A stretch of 21,913 nt of DNA from Alphaproteobacteria bacterium (GCA_026225015.1 JAMFRY010000281.1:1-21913); one strand, 5' to 3'; shown: positions 13,366-20,765, counted from the first letter of the stretch. Notes: a model not told the origin generated them from the sequence alone. Numbers and translations: made by a program.

Positions 13366-15297
13366 TTACTGCGCCGCGGTGGAAACCGCGAGCCCCGCCT
13401 GCCCGCCCGGCGCATTATGATCGAATTCCGGCACCATGCGCGCCAGAATTTGCAGCGCCGCCTCGGCATCGCCGGCGGCCACCGCTTGTTCCAGCTCGCG
13501 CAGCGCATTGCTGACAAGCCGCAAATCCGCCGTACGAGGCGTTGCCATCAACAGGCCCGGATAGCCGGTCGGCGCTGGCGCTTCATTGCCGTGGAATAAT
13601 TCCTCAAACAGCTTCTCGCCTGGCCGCAAGCCCGTGAACCGAACTTCGATGTCGATATCGGGCTTCAACCCCGCAAGCCGGATCATCTGCCGGGCGAGAT
13701 CGAGAATTTTTACCGGCTCGCCCATGTCCAGAACGAAGATGCCGCCATCCTCGACCGCTTCCTCCCTACTGCCCACGGCGGAAGCCTGCAAGACCAGGCT
13801 GACCGCCTCGCGAACGGTCATGAAATAGCGCTGCATATCCGGATGTGTCACCGTCAACGGGCCGCCATGCGCCAATTGCTGCTGAAACAGCGGAACTACC
13901 GAACCGGTTGAGCCCAGCACGTTACCAAAACGAACTGTCACGCAACGCATCTCGGAGGCAACTCGGCGGCCGGCAATCTCGAGACCCTGACAATACATTT
14001 CGGCGAGGCGTTTGGATGCCCCCATGACCGAGCTGGGATTGACGGCCTTGTCGGTTGAAATCAGCACCATCAGTTCGGCGCCGCATGACCGCGCCGCATC
14101 GGCGACGGCGCGCGTGCCAAGCACGTTGGTGTGCAGCCCTTCCAGCGGATTCGCCTCCACGATCGGCACATGTTTCAGCGCGGCGGCGTGGAATACCAGC
14201 TCCGGCCGGAACTCGGCGCAAAGGCTCTGCATCCGCCCGGCATCGCGCACATCGGCAATCACGGCGCGGCGCAGCGTCGCAGGCGCGACCTGGCCAAGTT
14301 CCAGATCGATCTGCCAGAGCGCGAATTCGCCATTGTCCAACAGCATGATTTCCGCCGGATCAAACCCGGCAACCTGACGCGCCAGTTCCGAGCCGATACT
14401 GCCCCCTGCCCCGGTCACCAGCACGCGCCGGTCACGGATCAAGGCGGCCATCCCCTCGCGGTTGAGCGTTACCTGCTGCCGGTTGAGCAGATCTTCGATC
14501 GCGATCGGCTGCAATTGCAGCGAGACGTCATTCGCCGGCGCCAGTGCGGTGAGATTGGGCGTGCGTAGTACGCGCAACCCAAACCGGTTGGCCGCCGCCA
14601 GCAAACCAGCCAGTGAATCGCCGTTGAGATCCGGCGAAGTGATGATCAGCAATTCCGGCAGGGCGCCGGATTTTTGCAGCCTCACCAGCACCGGCTCTGC
14701 CTGTGCAACCGCGCCCAGGATGTCATGGCCGCAAATGCGCCGCCCGGTATGGTGCGACGAGCGCGCGATCAGCCCCACCACCCGATAGGGATTGGCGCTG
14801 TTTCGCGCCAGCGCGCTTAAGAACAATTCCGAAGCTTCACCCGTCCCGACCAGAATGGCGGTGGCGCCGTCGCCGGTCTGCGCGGACGCGGATCCTGGAC
14901 CGGGATGCCGCCGTAGCCGGTAGAGCAGCCGCGGCGTGGTGAGCGCGGCGATCAGACACAGCGCTAGACAGGCCGGATAACTGGCCGAAGGCAGCCCAAG
15001 CCCGGCGCCCACCAGCAGCAGCGTGAGCATCAAAGCGGCGAGCAGGCTGGCGCCGCCGATCCAGGCCAGGTCCCGCAGCGAGGTAAACCGCCAATGCAGC
15101 CGCGACAGGCCGAACGGCACGCCGATGAGCCAGATCGCGGCGGCGCCGGCCAGCGGCAAGGCCAGCGGCTGCGGCAGCGGTCGCGCCGGATCGGCCAGCC
15201 AGCCAGCCGCCAACACCGCCAATCCCGAAAGACCCCCGTCCAGAGCCAGGTTGAGGCCAATCCGCGCCGCCAGCCGGGAGGTATGCCGCTTAGTCAT
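13366..15297 (-). CDS. Membrane-bound nucleotide-sugar 4,6-dehydratase (PglF/WbpM/CapD type)
   Basis: Probable UDP-GlcNAc 4,6-dehydratase feeding amino-sugar synthesis for surface glycans or protein glycosylation. About 643 residues from the ATG at 15297. Four hydrophobic helices lie within residues 12-126, then a CoA-binding-like Rossmann domain (about 145-265), then the extended SDR domain with GAGGSIGSEL at 296-305, FHAAALKHVPIVE, and STDKAVNPSSVMGASKR. In that motif Met425 replaces the usual SDR tyrosine ahead of Lys429, as known for FlaA1/PglF enzymes. RFTGLRPGEKLFEELFH is seen near the end. A TTG 57 bp upstream with AGGA could give a longer start. First of three closely spaced genes (with the aminotransferase and pip). 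Confidence 0.94.
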   Translation of the reverse strand: MTKRHTSRLAARIGLNLALDGGLSGLAVLAAGWLADPARPLPQPLALPLAGAAAIWLIGVPFGLSRLHWRFTSLRDLAWIGGASLLAALMLTLLLVGAGLGLPSASYPACLALCLIAALTTPRLLYRLRRHPGPGSASAQTGDGATAILVGTGEASELFLSALARNSANPYRVVGLIARSSHHTGRRICGHDILGAVAQAEPVLVRLQKSGALPELLIITSPDLNGDSLAGLLAAANRFGLRVLRTPNLTALAPANDVSLQLQPIAIEDLLNRQQVTLNREGMAALIRDRRVLVTGAGGSIGSELARQVAGFDPAEIMLLDNGEFALWQIDLELGQVAPATLRRAVIADVRDAGRMQSLCAEFRPELVFHAAALKHVPIVEANPLEGLHTNVLGTRAVADAARSCGAELMVLISTDKAVNPSSVMGASKRLAEMYCQGLEIAGRRVASEMRCVTVRFGNVLGSTGSVVPLFQQQLAHGGPLTVTHPDMQRYFMTVREAVSLVLQASAVGSREEAVEDGGIFVLDMGEPVKILDLARQMIRLAGLKPDIDIEVRFTGLRPGEKLFEELFHGNEAPAPTGYPGLLMATPRTADLRLVSNALRELEQAVAAGDAEAALQILARMVPEFDHNAPGGQAGLAVSTAAQ

Positions 15298-15432
15298 GCC
15301 GAAACCACTTAGCGCGTCCTTTCGGCGTTGCGAATAGGCTATACCAAGCCGCAATCCATCCTAAAATTTTGTAATCATTCAGTTTCATTCACTACGTTGA
15401 ACAGCCCCCGGCCAACCGTAACGTGAATGTAT
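15298..15432. other. Gap before the sugar-nucleotide operon
   Basis: This 135-bp, relatively AT-rich gap separates the RidA-family gene from the 4,6-dehydratase on the same strand and presumably carries the promoter of the latter. CCGAAA (15300-15305) and TTTCGG (15321-15326) form a small inverted repeat in the leader. No confident -35/-10 pair or terminator was recognised. Confidence 0.4.
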
Positions 15433-15894
15433 CTAACTTAGCCAGAACATTCCATCAACCTCCACCGCTGCATCCAGTGGCAGCGAGGCGACGCCGATGG
15501 TGGAGCGGGCATGCCGCCCGGCTTCGCCAAAAGCCGCGACGGTCAGGTCGGAGGCGCCGTTCATCACCACCGCATGCTGGGTGAAGTCAGGCGCGGCAGC
15601 GATATACCCGCCCAGCCGCAGCACCCTGGCTATCCTATCCAGCCCGCCCGGCACCAAGTTCTGCAATTGCGCCAGCACATTGATCAGGCAGAGTCGCGCG
15701 GCATGCTGCCCCTCCTCAAGCGAAACGCCGGCGCCAAGCTTGCCGGTAACAGCCACCTTGCCCTCGATCGCGGGGAGTTGGCCGCTGACGATGACCAGAT
15801 TTCCGGCGATGGTGACCGGCACATAGGTGGCGACCGGGGCCATCGGCGTTGGCAGGGTGATGCCGAGATCCGCGAGCCGCTCAATAACCGTCAT
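15433..15894 (-). CDS. RidA/YjgF-family protein
   Basis: RidA-family proteins hydrolyse reactive enamine/imine intermediates released by PLP enzymes; several subgroups have other or unknown roles. The 153-residue product belongs to the longer subgroup (about 150 rather than 125 residues). It shows VPVTIAGNLVIVSGQLP, LGAGVSLEEGQHAARLCLINVLAQL, and the conserved ending HARSTIGVASLPLDAAVEVDGMFWL with Arg130, which corresponds to the substrate carboxylate-binding arginine of active RidA, and Glu145. The ATG overlaps the stop of the RNR-like gene (ATGA, 15891-15894), so the two are translationally coupled. No PLP enzyme with an obvious enamine product is in this operon. Confidence 0.93.
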   Translation of the reverse strand: MTVIERLADLGITLPTPMAPVATYVPVTIAGNLVIVSGQLPAIEGKVAVTGKLGAGVSLEEGQHAARLCLINVLAQLQNLVPGGLDRIARVLRLGGYIAAAPDFTQHAVVMNGASDLTVAAFGEAGRHARSTIGVASLPLDAAVEVDGMFWLS

Positions 15895-17450
15895 TGTCCA
15901 CTCACCAGTTTGAACGCCCGGCGCCGTTCGCGGGGCGCCGGGAAGCGGGGCTCCGGCAGGTCCAGCGGCAGCAGCGGCGAACGATCCGCAGCACCTTCAC
16001 CGATGGTGTCCGCCGCCTCAGGGTTGGCCGGCGCAACGCTATGGCTGCCAAGATAGTTCACCGCCAGATTGCGGAATACATAGTCGATCATCGAGGTCGT
16101 CTGCAACACCGCCGGATCGCCTTCCACCGCGCCGGCCGGGCCGAAGCGGGTGAAGGTGAAGGCCTCGACGAAATCTTCCAGCCTGACCCCGTGCTGGAGA
16201 CCAAGGCTGACGGCGATGGCGAATGCATCCATCAGACCGCGAAATGCCGAGCCTTCTTTATGCAAGGCGATGAATATCTCGCCGAGCCGGCCATTGCCGT
16301 ACTCGCCCGTGGAAAGGAATAGTTTATGGCCGCCGATGGTGGCTTTTTGGGTGTAGCCGGTCCGCCTTGCGGGCAGCGTCTCGCGGGTTGGGGCCGCCGG
16401 CGCCGGGGCGGGCAGTTCCGGCCGGGCGGGCATGACACTCATATAGGGCTTGAGCGCGTCATGCATCGCGCTTGCCGCGCCCAGCTTTGGCGGGGCGAGC
16501 AGGTTGTTGCCGGCGATCGCCGCCGCCAGCGCCGCTTCCGGGGTGATCTGCCGTAGCGCCAGCCAGGCACGTGCCCATGGGTGCAGGCCGCCCGAATCAT
16601 CAAGGGCCGAGGTTGCCGGCAGAAAGCCGGTCGTCACGGCGCCAAGCAACGCTTCCACTTCCGGCTCTGCAGGAAAACCGTTCACGGCCTCGTGCCGGCG
16701 CGTGCCGAGAGCTGCCGCTTCGCGCTGCGCGGCGAGGGCGGCCTCGGTGAGCCCTGGCAGCACGGTGGTTTTCGGCAGCGCGGCCGGCGTGGGTATCGCG
16801 TAGCCCGGCGCAGTGCCGCGGGCGAGCAAGGCCGAAGAGGCCAGATCGGCGCGCGCCGTAACGTAGGCCGCCAGCGTGACAGCAAGGTCCCTCGCCTCCG
16901 CGCTGTCATAGTCCAGACCCAGCCTGGTGACGAACAGATGCAGATCGGTAAAGCCGACGGCCAACCGGTGCGCCGAGGGGGCAGCGAGGGTGAGCGCGGT
17001 CACAGCAAGCGCCACGGCATTGCCGAAACCGGCGAGATCGAACCCCAGGCCCTCATCCAGAAATGTACTAAGGTTGAACACGAAGCTGAGCGGGGCGCGC
17101 GGCTCAGCTTCGTCCCGCCAGATCGCAGCGCCCGGAGCACCTCGCCTTGCCGCCAGCAGACCATGCAACTCAGCCGTCATGGTTTCCGAAACGCCGGCGC
17201 CGGCGGCACGCGCCGCAATCGGCGCAATCCATGCATTCGCGGCTGCAATGATATCGAGCGACAGGCGAGCCGGCAGCAACGCGGCCAGCGCGTCGGCGGC
17301 TTGCTGGCCCCATGAAACGGGTAGATTGACCCGGGCTGCCGGCCCGTCGGGCTCGCACCCGTCAGGCTCACCCCTGTCAGGCTCACCACGGGCGGAGAAG
17401 GGAAATTGCCGGATGCCGTGCCAGGATTTGTGCGAGATTTGCTGCGTCAT
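15891..17450 (-). CDS. Ribonucleotide reductase-like protein lacking catalytic cysteines
   Basis: A 519-residue relative of the B12-dependent class II reductase NrdJ. Residues about 363-475 (GYTQKATIGGHKLFLSTG, LGEIFIALHKEGSAFRGLMDAFAIAVSLGLQHGV, FVEAFTFTRFGPAGAVEGD, SMIDYVFRNLAVNYLG) match the NrdJ C-terminal TSCPD-type region very well. Weaker core traces precede it: FVFNLSTFLDE (123-133), where NrdJ has CNLASLNL; VGFTDLHLFVTRLGLDYDSAEARDLA (165-190), like GLGYANLGTLLM..GIPYDSDEGRAL; and LLGAVTTGFLPATS (268-281), like LVMDCDTTGIEPDFA. The only cysteine is Cys32, in an N-terminal EPD repeat, so the thiyl-radical and redox cysteines are absent. NrdJ is usually far longer (up to about 1,200 residues). 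It is thus probably a pseudoenzyme with a scaffolding or regulatory role; that is inference. ATG at 17450; overlaps the RidA gene. Confidence 0.8.
   Translation of the reverse strand: MTQQISHKSWHGIRQFPFSARGEPDRGEPDGCEPDGPAARVNLPVSWGQQAADALAALLPARLSLDIIAAANAWIAPIAARAAGAGVSETMTAELHGLLAARRGAPGAAIWRDEAEPRAPLSFVFNLSTFLDEGLGFDLAGFGNAVALAVTALTLAAPSAHRLAVGFTDLHLFVTRLGLDYDSAEARDLAVTLAAYVTARADLASSALLARGTAPGYAIPTPAALPKTTVLPGLTEAALAAQREAAALGTRRHEAVNGFPAEPEVEALLGAVTTGFLPATSALDDSGGLHPWARAWLALRQITPEAALAAAIAGNNLLAPPKLGAASAMHDALKPYMSVMPARPELPAPAPAAPTRETLPARRTGYTQKATIGGHKLFLSTGEYGNGRLGEIFIALHKEGSAFRGLMDAFAIAVSLGLQHGVRLEDFVEAFTFTRFGPAGAVEGDPAVLQTTSMIDYVFRNLAVNYLGSHSVAPANPEAADTIGEGAADRSPLLPLDLPEPRFPAPRERRRAFKLVSGQ
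17346..17390. repeat. Three 15-bp repeats in the RNR-like gene
   Basis: Three tandem 15-bp units, sharing GTC(A/G)GGCTC(A/G)C, stand at 17346-17360, 17361-17375 and 17376-17390 (plus-strand sense). They encode three copies of a GEPDR/GEPDG/CEPDG motif at residues 21-35, a probably disordered N-terminal segment. Confidence 0.8.
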
Positions 17451-17504
17451 GCCGCCAGTCTATGATGCGATGGCCGCCAATAAAAGTGCATTTAGTAGGT
17501 GGAT

Positions 17505-17536
17505 CAAATTTAACCACAAAATCCTGTGGATATTTG
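17505..17536. promoter_or_regulatory. Dyad in the RNR-like/NDUFA12 divergent gap
   Basis: CCACAAAATCCTGTGG (17514-17529) has 5-bp inverted arms, extended outward by CAAAT (17505) and ATTTG (17532-17536). It stands midway in the 137-bp gap between the divergent RNR-like and NDUFA12-like genes and is a good operator candidate. The 16-bp core agrees with much of the NrdR-box pattern (ACAC..AT..GTGT-like arms) but the centre departs from it, so the factor is uncertain. Confidence 0.4.
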
Positions 17537-17587
17537 CGGATTCCCGCAATATGGACCGCGCGCAATTCATCACCTATACCGAAGCCT

Positions 17588-18010
17588 ATGAGCAGTTCAA
17601 CGACCTATTCCAAACCCAAGTTAAGCGAACTGGGTGGCGTCAAGGGCCTGTTCCGCAACCCCGGCCTGGTGCTGCTTACGCTGCGCCATGGCGGTTCGGT
17701 GGGGAAGGACAGCCTTGGCAACCGCTATTTTCAGCAGCGCGTCCCGGCCATTGGCGCCCGTCCGCGCCGCTGGGTGGTGTATGCGGCCGGTGCGACCGAT
17801 GCTTCCTTGATCGGACCGGAATGGCATGCCTGGCTGCATTACCTTACCGACGAAGCTCTGCCCGACACCGGCCGCAAGCCCTGGCAAAAGCCGCATTTGC
17901 CGAACCAGACCGGCACGAAGGAGGGTTATCGCCCCCCGGGGCATGACTATGAAGGTGGCCACCGTGCCAGCGCCTCCGCCGACTACCAGTCCTGGACACC
18001 CGATCTGTAA
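17588..18010 (+). CDS. NADH:ubiquinone oxidoreductase subunit NDUFA12 family protein
   Basis: Alphaproteobacterial homologue of the accessory complex I subunit NDUFA12 (B17.2), which sits on the peripheral arm at the membrane junction. The 140-residue product from the ATG at 17588 (MSSSTTYSKPKLSELGG) shows FRNPGLVLLTLRHGGSVGKDSLGNRYFQQR, RRWVVYAAGATDASLIGPEWHAWLHYLTDEALP, and the conserved tail PHLPNQTGTKEGYRPPGHDYEGGHRASASADYQSWTPDL. In-frame starts further upstream exist, but the sequence before MSSS lacks family resemblance. The ribosome-binding site is weak. It precedes mlaD by 27 bp; complex I core genes are not nearby. Confidence 0.93.
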   Translation: MSSSTTYSKPKLSELGGVKGLFRNPGLVLLTLRHGGSVGKDSLGNRYFQQRVPAIGARPRRWVVYAAGATDASLIGPEWHAWLHYLTDEALPDTGRKPWQKPHLPNQTGTKEGYRPPGHDYEGGHRASASADYQSWTPDL

Positions 18011-18037
18011 AACCACTACCGAGGTTTGTGAAATACG

Positions 18038-18589
18038 ATGTCGCGCAAATTTCCCGAAATCCTGACCGGGCTCGCGGTGATCGCCGTCGCCGCGGTGTTC
18101 CTGGTCTATGCCCTTGGCCGCGCCCAGGCCCTGGGCGGCGCCGGCTATCCGTTGCGGGCGCAGTTTTCCGATATCGGCGGGCTCACGGTCGGCTCAAACG
18201 TCAAACTGGGCGGCGTGATCATCGGTCACGTGGCCGCTGAAAGCCTCGATCCGCAGACCTACGCAGCTGTGGTGAAGCTGCAAATTAACGACGGCGTCAA
18301 ATTGCCGGCCGATAGCAGCGCCTCGATCAGCTCCGACGGTTTGCTGGGCGGCAACTATGTCGGCATCTCGCCCGGCGGCGATGACAACATGCTGCAGCCC
18401 GGACAGGCCTTCGCGGTGACGCAATCGGCCATCAATATCGAAAACCTGCTCGGCCAGTTCATATTCAACATGGGCAAGTCCGGGGGTAGCAATCAGGGAG
18501 CCAGTCAGCAGAGTGGCGCCGTGCCTGGGCCAGCCGCGCCTGCCGCAAGCAACCAAGCGGCGTTGCCGGGGACGCCCGGAGCCAAATAA
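18038..18589 (+). CDS. mlaD: MlaD-like MCE-domain lipid-transport protein
   Basis: MlaD anchors in the inner membrane and forms a periplasmic ring that shuttles phospholipids for outer-membrane asymmetry. The 183-residue protein has one N-terminal helix (about residues 8-28) and an MCE domain (about 37-115): YPLRAQFSDIGGLTVGSNVKLGGVIIGHV, then DGVKLPADSSASISSDGLLGGNYVGISPGGDDNMLQPG. IENLLGQFIF follows, as in typical MlaD, and then a Ser/Ala/Pro/Gln-rich tail. The ATPase and permease partners (MlaF, MlaE) are not in the window. The stop TAA shares its last A with the ATG of the next gene, indicating coupling to the DUF2155 protein. Confidence 0.93.
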   Translation: MSRKFPEILTGLAVIAVAAVFLVYALGRAQALGGAGYPLRAQFSDIGGLTVGSNVKLGGVIIGHVAAESLDPQTYAAVVKLQINDGVKLPADSSASISSDGLLGGNYVGISPGGDDNMLQPGQAFAVTQSAINIENLLGQFIFNMGKSGGSNQGASQQSGAVPGPAAPAASNQAALPGTPGAK

Positions 18590-19323
18590 TGCGGGCGCTT
18601 CATGCGGCGGCACTGGCCGTTTTTCTTAGCGCTTCCACCCAGGTTTCGGCACTCGCGCAATCACAGCTGGGAGCGGCCCAACCTGCGGCGCCGCCCGCCA
18701 TACTGGCGCCGAACAATGGCGGGCAGGACAACAACGCAATTGCGGTGCCCCCGGCGCCGGCCATCGCGGCGTCACCACCCAGTCCGCCAGCGCCGCAAAC
18801 GCCGGATACCGCACCGCCCTTCCTGGTCCCGCCGAACCCGCCTGCATCCGCAGGGACCGATAGCAGCAATACAGATAACGGTAACACGCAAAGCCCCGAG
18901 ACTTCCGGTTCTGCCCCCGCCGCAGCTCAAACCATCCCCAGCGCGGCAGAACCCGCCGCGCCTGGGCCGGCCGCGCCTCAGAGCCAGCCCTCGGACCAGG
19001 ACACGATACCCACGCCGCCCAATACTTGGCAGCCTGGCAAGTTCGCGGAAATCGGTGTCCTGGATAAAATAGATGGCGAGGTCATCCAGCTATCCATTCC
19101 CGTCGGCGGCCAGTCGGTCGTGGGCGATCTCCAGGTGAACGTGCTGGCCTGCGTCACGCGTCCGCCAGATCAGGTTCCGGATGCCGCCGTGTTTCTCGCG
19201 CTGCAAAACACCGAGGATGCCTCCGCCCCGCCCGATTACCGCGGCTGGCTGCTCCGTTCCGAGCCAGGCGCGGCAGTTGCCGGAGATGCCAGCGAAACCT
19301 TCCGAATCATCGACTGCTCTTAA
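18589..19323 (+). CDS. DUF2155 domain secreted protein
   Basis: Function unknown. A signal peptide (residues 1-24, ending VSALAQ) is followed by a long Pro/Ala/Ser/Gln linker (about 25-145) and the DUF2155 domain (about 147-244): WQPGKFAEIGVLDKIDGEVIQLSIPVGGQSVVGDLQVNVLACVTRPPDQVPDAAVFLALQN, with the late RGWLLRSEPGAA and the closing IIDCS. The two cysteines of the domain (ACV and DCS) may pair. In alphaproteobacteria this domain is commonly found near NDUFA12 and mlaD, as here, which suggests an envelope role. The TAATG overlap with mlaD indicates translational coupling. The linker is longer than usual. Confidence 0.88.
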   Translation: MRALHAAALAVFLSASTQVSALAQSQLGAAQPAAPPAILAPNNGGQDNNAIAVPPAPAIAASPPSPPAPQTPDTAPPFLVPPNPPASAGTDSSNTDNGNTQSPETSGSAPAAAQTIPSAAEPAAPGPAAPQSQPSDQDTIPTPPNTWQPGKFAEIGVLDKIDGEVIQLSIPVGGQSVVGDLQVNVLACVTRPPDQVPDAAVFLALQNTEDASAPPDYRGWLLRSEPGAAVAGDASETFRIIDCS

Positions 19324-19398
19324 CGGATCACTTGGTTCAAATTGTTATGCGTTGCAGATTGCGGCGATGTAACTTGTGTGAAAGATATCCGGTAAGTG

Positions 19399-19411
19399 CA
19401 ACAAATTGTTG
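19399..19411. promoter_or_regulatory. CAACAAATTGTTG palindrome upstream of the OmpA-like gene
   Basis: A perfect inverted repeat of 6-bp arms with one central base lies 139 bp before the start codon, in an AT-richer 226-bp gap. It may be an operator; a possible -10 (TAGATA) stands downstream at 19473-19478. No clear -35 element was seen. The rest of the gap (19324-19549) shows nothing else recognisable apart from the ribosome-binding site. Confidence 0.35.
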
Positions 19412-19549
19412 TATTTTTGCTACAGCACGAGGCAAAGCCGGGCATCCCACTCGTTTTCATCACCGCTTACGCTAGATAGCAGTTCGGGTCATTTAAGAGC
19501 CTGAACGCCAGCCAGATCTTCCCGGTCCGGCCATTTGAAGGAGTTATCG

Positions 19550-20653
19550 ATGAAGTTTCGGATTGCCCTGCTAACGGCAACGGTGCTCGCAGCGCCGGTT
19601 GCGCTCTCCCACGTGGCCAAAGCCCAGCCGGTCACTGGTCTCTATGCTGCCGGCGGCGCCGGCTATAGCTCTGAAGAGAAATTCAAGAGCAAGGACATCA
19701 CCGTTAGCGGCGCCAATGTGCCGTTTGACGCCCGCGTGTCACTGGATGGCGGCTTTACCGGCGAAGCCGCCGTTGGCTATGGTTTCGGCAACGGTTTCCG
19801 TGTCGAGGTCGAAGGCGATTATATTCAAAATCGCCTGAAGAACGTAACGTCCGAGGGTCCCGGCGTCGGCGGCAAGGCCGCCGGCCAGGAGCAAAAATAC
19901 GGCGCGTTCCTCAACGGGTATTATGACTTCGATGTCGGGCTGCCCTATCTCTATCCCTATCTCGGCGGCGGCGTAGGCTGGCAGGTTGCCAGATTTGACG
20001 GCGCCGGCGGCACCCTCAACGGCGGCGATGCCTCTTTCGACAAAGACAAGTCGGCGCTCGCCTATCAGGGCATTGCGGGCGTGGCTGTGCCGATCGCGCC
20101 AATCCCGGGGCTTTCCGCAACGGTGGAATACCGCTTCATCGGTCTGGCGGGTTCACGCAAATACAACGGCAGCTATGCCGGCGCTCCGGTTGGCGCGAAG
20201 ATTTTGCACGAATACAACAACCAGGTGCTGGTTGGCCTGCGCTATGCCTTCGGCGTAACCCCGCCGCCGGCCCCCGCCCCCTCGCCTGCCCCGGCCCCCG
20301 TGGCAGCACCGGCACCGGCGCCGGCGAAGACCTATCTGGTGTTCTTCGACTGGGATAAATCCGATCTTACGCCGCGGGCGACCGAGATCATCGCGCAGGC
20401 CGCATCGGACAGCCACACCCAGCAGACGACCGATATCGTCGTCAACGGCTATACCGACACCTCCGGCACGGTCGCCTACAACCAGGGTCTGTCCGAGCGC
20501 CGGGCGCAGGCGGTGGAATCCCAACTCGTCACCGATGGCGTTCAGCAATCGGAAATCTCGATCCATGCTTATGGTGAAACGCATCTGCTAGTCCCTACCG
20601 GCCCCGGCGTGCGCGAGCCGCAGAACCGCCGCGTGCAGATCATTCTGCAGTAA
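19550..20653 (+). CDS. OmpA-family outer-membrane protein
   Basis: Anchors the outer membrane to peptidoglycan and may form a small pore. The 367-residue protein has a signal peptide (cleavage after AKA at 25), an eight-strand-type beta-barrel (about 26-236; alternating aromatic/hydrophobic strands such as FRVEVEGDYI, LPYLYPYLGGGVGWQVARFDG and VLVGLRYAFG), a Pro/Ala hinge (237-259), and an OmpA C-terminal domain (260-367) with FFDWDKSDLTP, GYTDTSGTVAYNQGLSERRAQAV containing Asp303, and EPQNRRVQIIL with Arg360 for diaminopimelate binding. The ATG at 19550 has AAGGAG with 6-nt spacing, better than the TTG at 19535. Own promoter likely, and a strong terminator follows. Confidence 0.95.
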   Translation: MKFRIALLTATVLAAPVALSHVAKAQPVTGLYAAGGAGYSSEEKFKSKDITVSGANVPFDARVSLDGGFTGEAAVGYGFGNGFRVEVEGDYIQNRLKNVTSEGPGVGGKAAGQEQKYGAFLNGYYDFDVGLPYLYPYLGGGVGWQVARFDGAGGTLNGGDASFDKDKSALAYQGIAGVAVPIAPIPGLSATVEYRFIGLAGSRKYNGSYAGAPVGAKILHEYNNQVLVGLRYAFGVTPPPAPAPSPAPAPVAAPAPAPAKTYLVFFDWDKSDLTPRATEIIAQAASDSHTQQTTDIVVNGYTDTSGTVAYNQGLSERRAQAVESQLVTDGVQQSEISIHAYGETHLLVPTGPGVREPQNRRVQIILQ

Positions 20654-20680
20654 CGCTGTCTTAATCCCAGGCAGTTACAA

Positions 20681-20709
20681 CCCCGGCAGGAGACTGCCGG
20701 GGTTTTTTT
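20681..20709 (+). terminator. Intrinsic terminator of the OmpA-like gene
   Basis: Perfect 9-bp stem CCCCGGCAG (20681-20689) and CTGCCGGGG (20694-20702) with a GAGA loop, followed by seven T's at 20703-20709, starting 28 bp after the stop codon. Confidence 0.97.
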
Positions 20710-20736
20710 GCCGCTTTGCGCGGTTGATTCGCGGGA

Positions 20737-20765
20737 TTGATTTGATCTACACTATATCATAGTTA
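20737..20765 (+). promoter_or_regulatory. Candidate promoter of the hydroxylase-family gene
   Basis: TTGATT (20737-20742) and TAGTTA (20760-20765) are separated by 17 bp. ACTATATCATAGT (20751-20763), an inverted repeat with 5-bp arms, overlaps the putative -10 and could be an operator. This AT-rich patch directly follows the preceding terminator. Confidence 0.4.

Noticed and set aside
12336..13514. 392-codon plus-strand frame opposite the aminotransferase gene
   Set aside because: Antisense shadow with biased, family-less composition.
13356..13517. N-terminal extension of the aminotransferase
   Set aside because: The extra 54 codons lie inside the preceding gene, are Arg-rich and lack family similarity; the ATG at 13355 begins the conserved sequence.
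16927..17946. 339-codon plus-strand frame spanning the RNR-like start and NDUFA12-like gene
   Set aside because: It is out of frame with the recognised NDUFA12 product and antisense to the RNR-like gene; no homology by eye.
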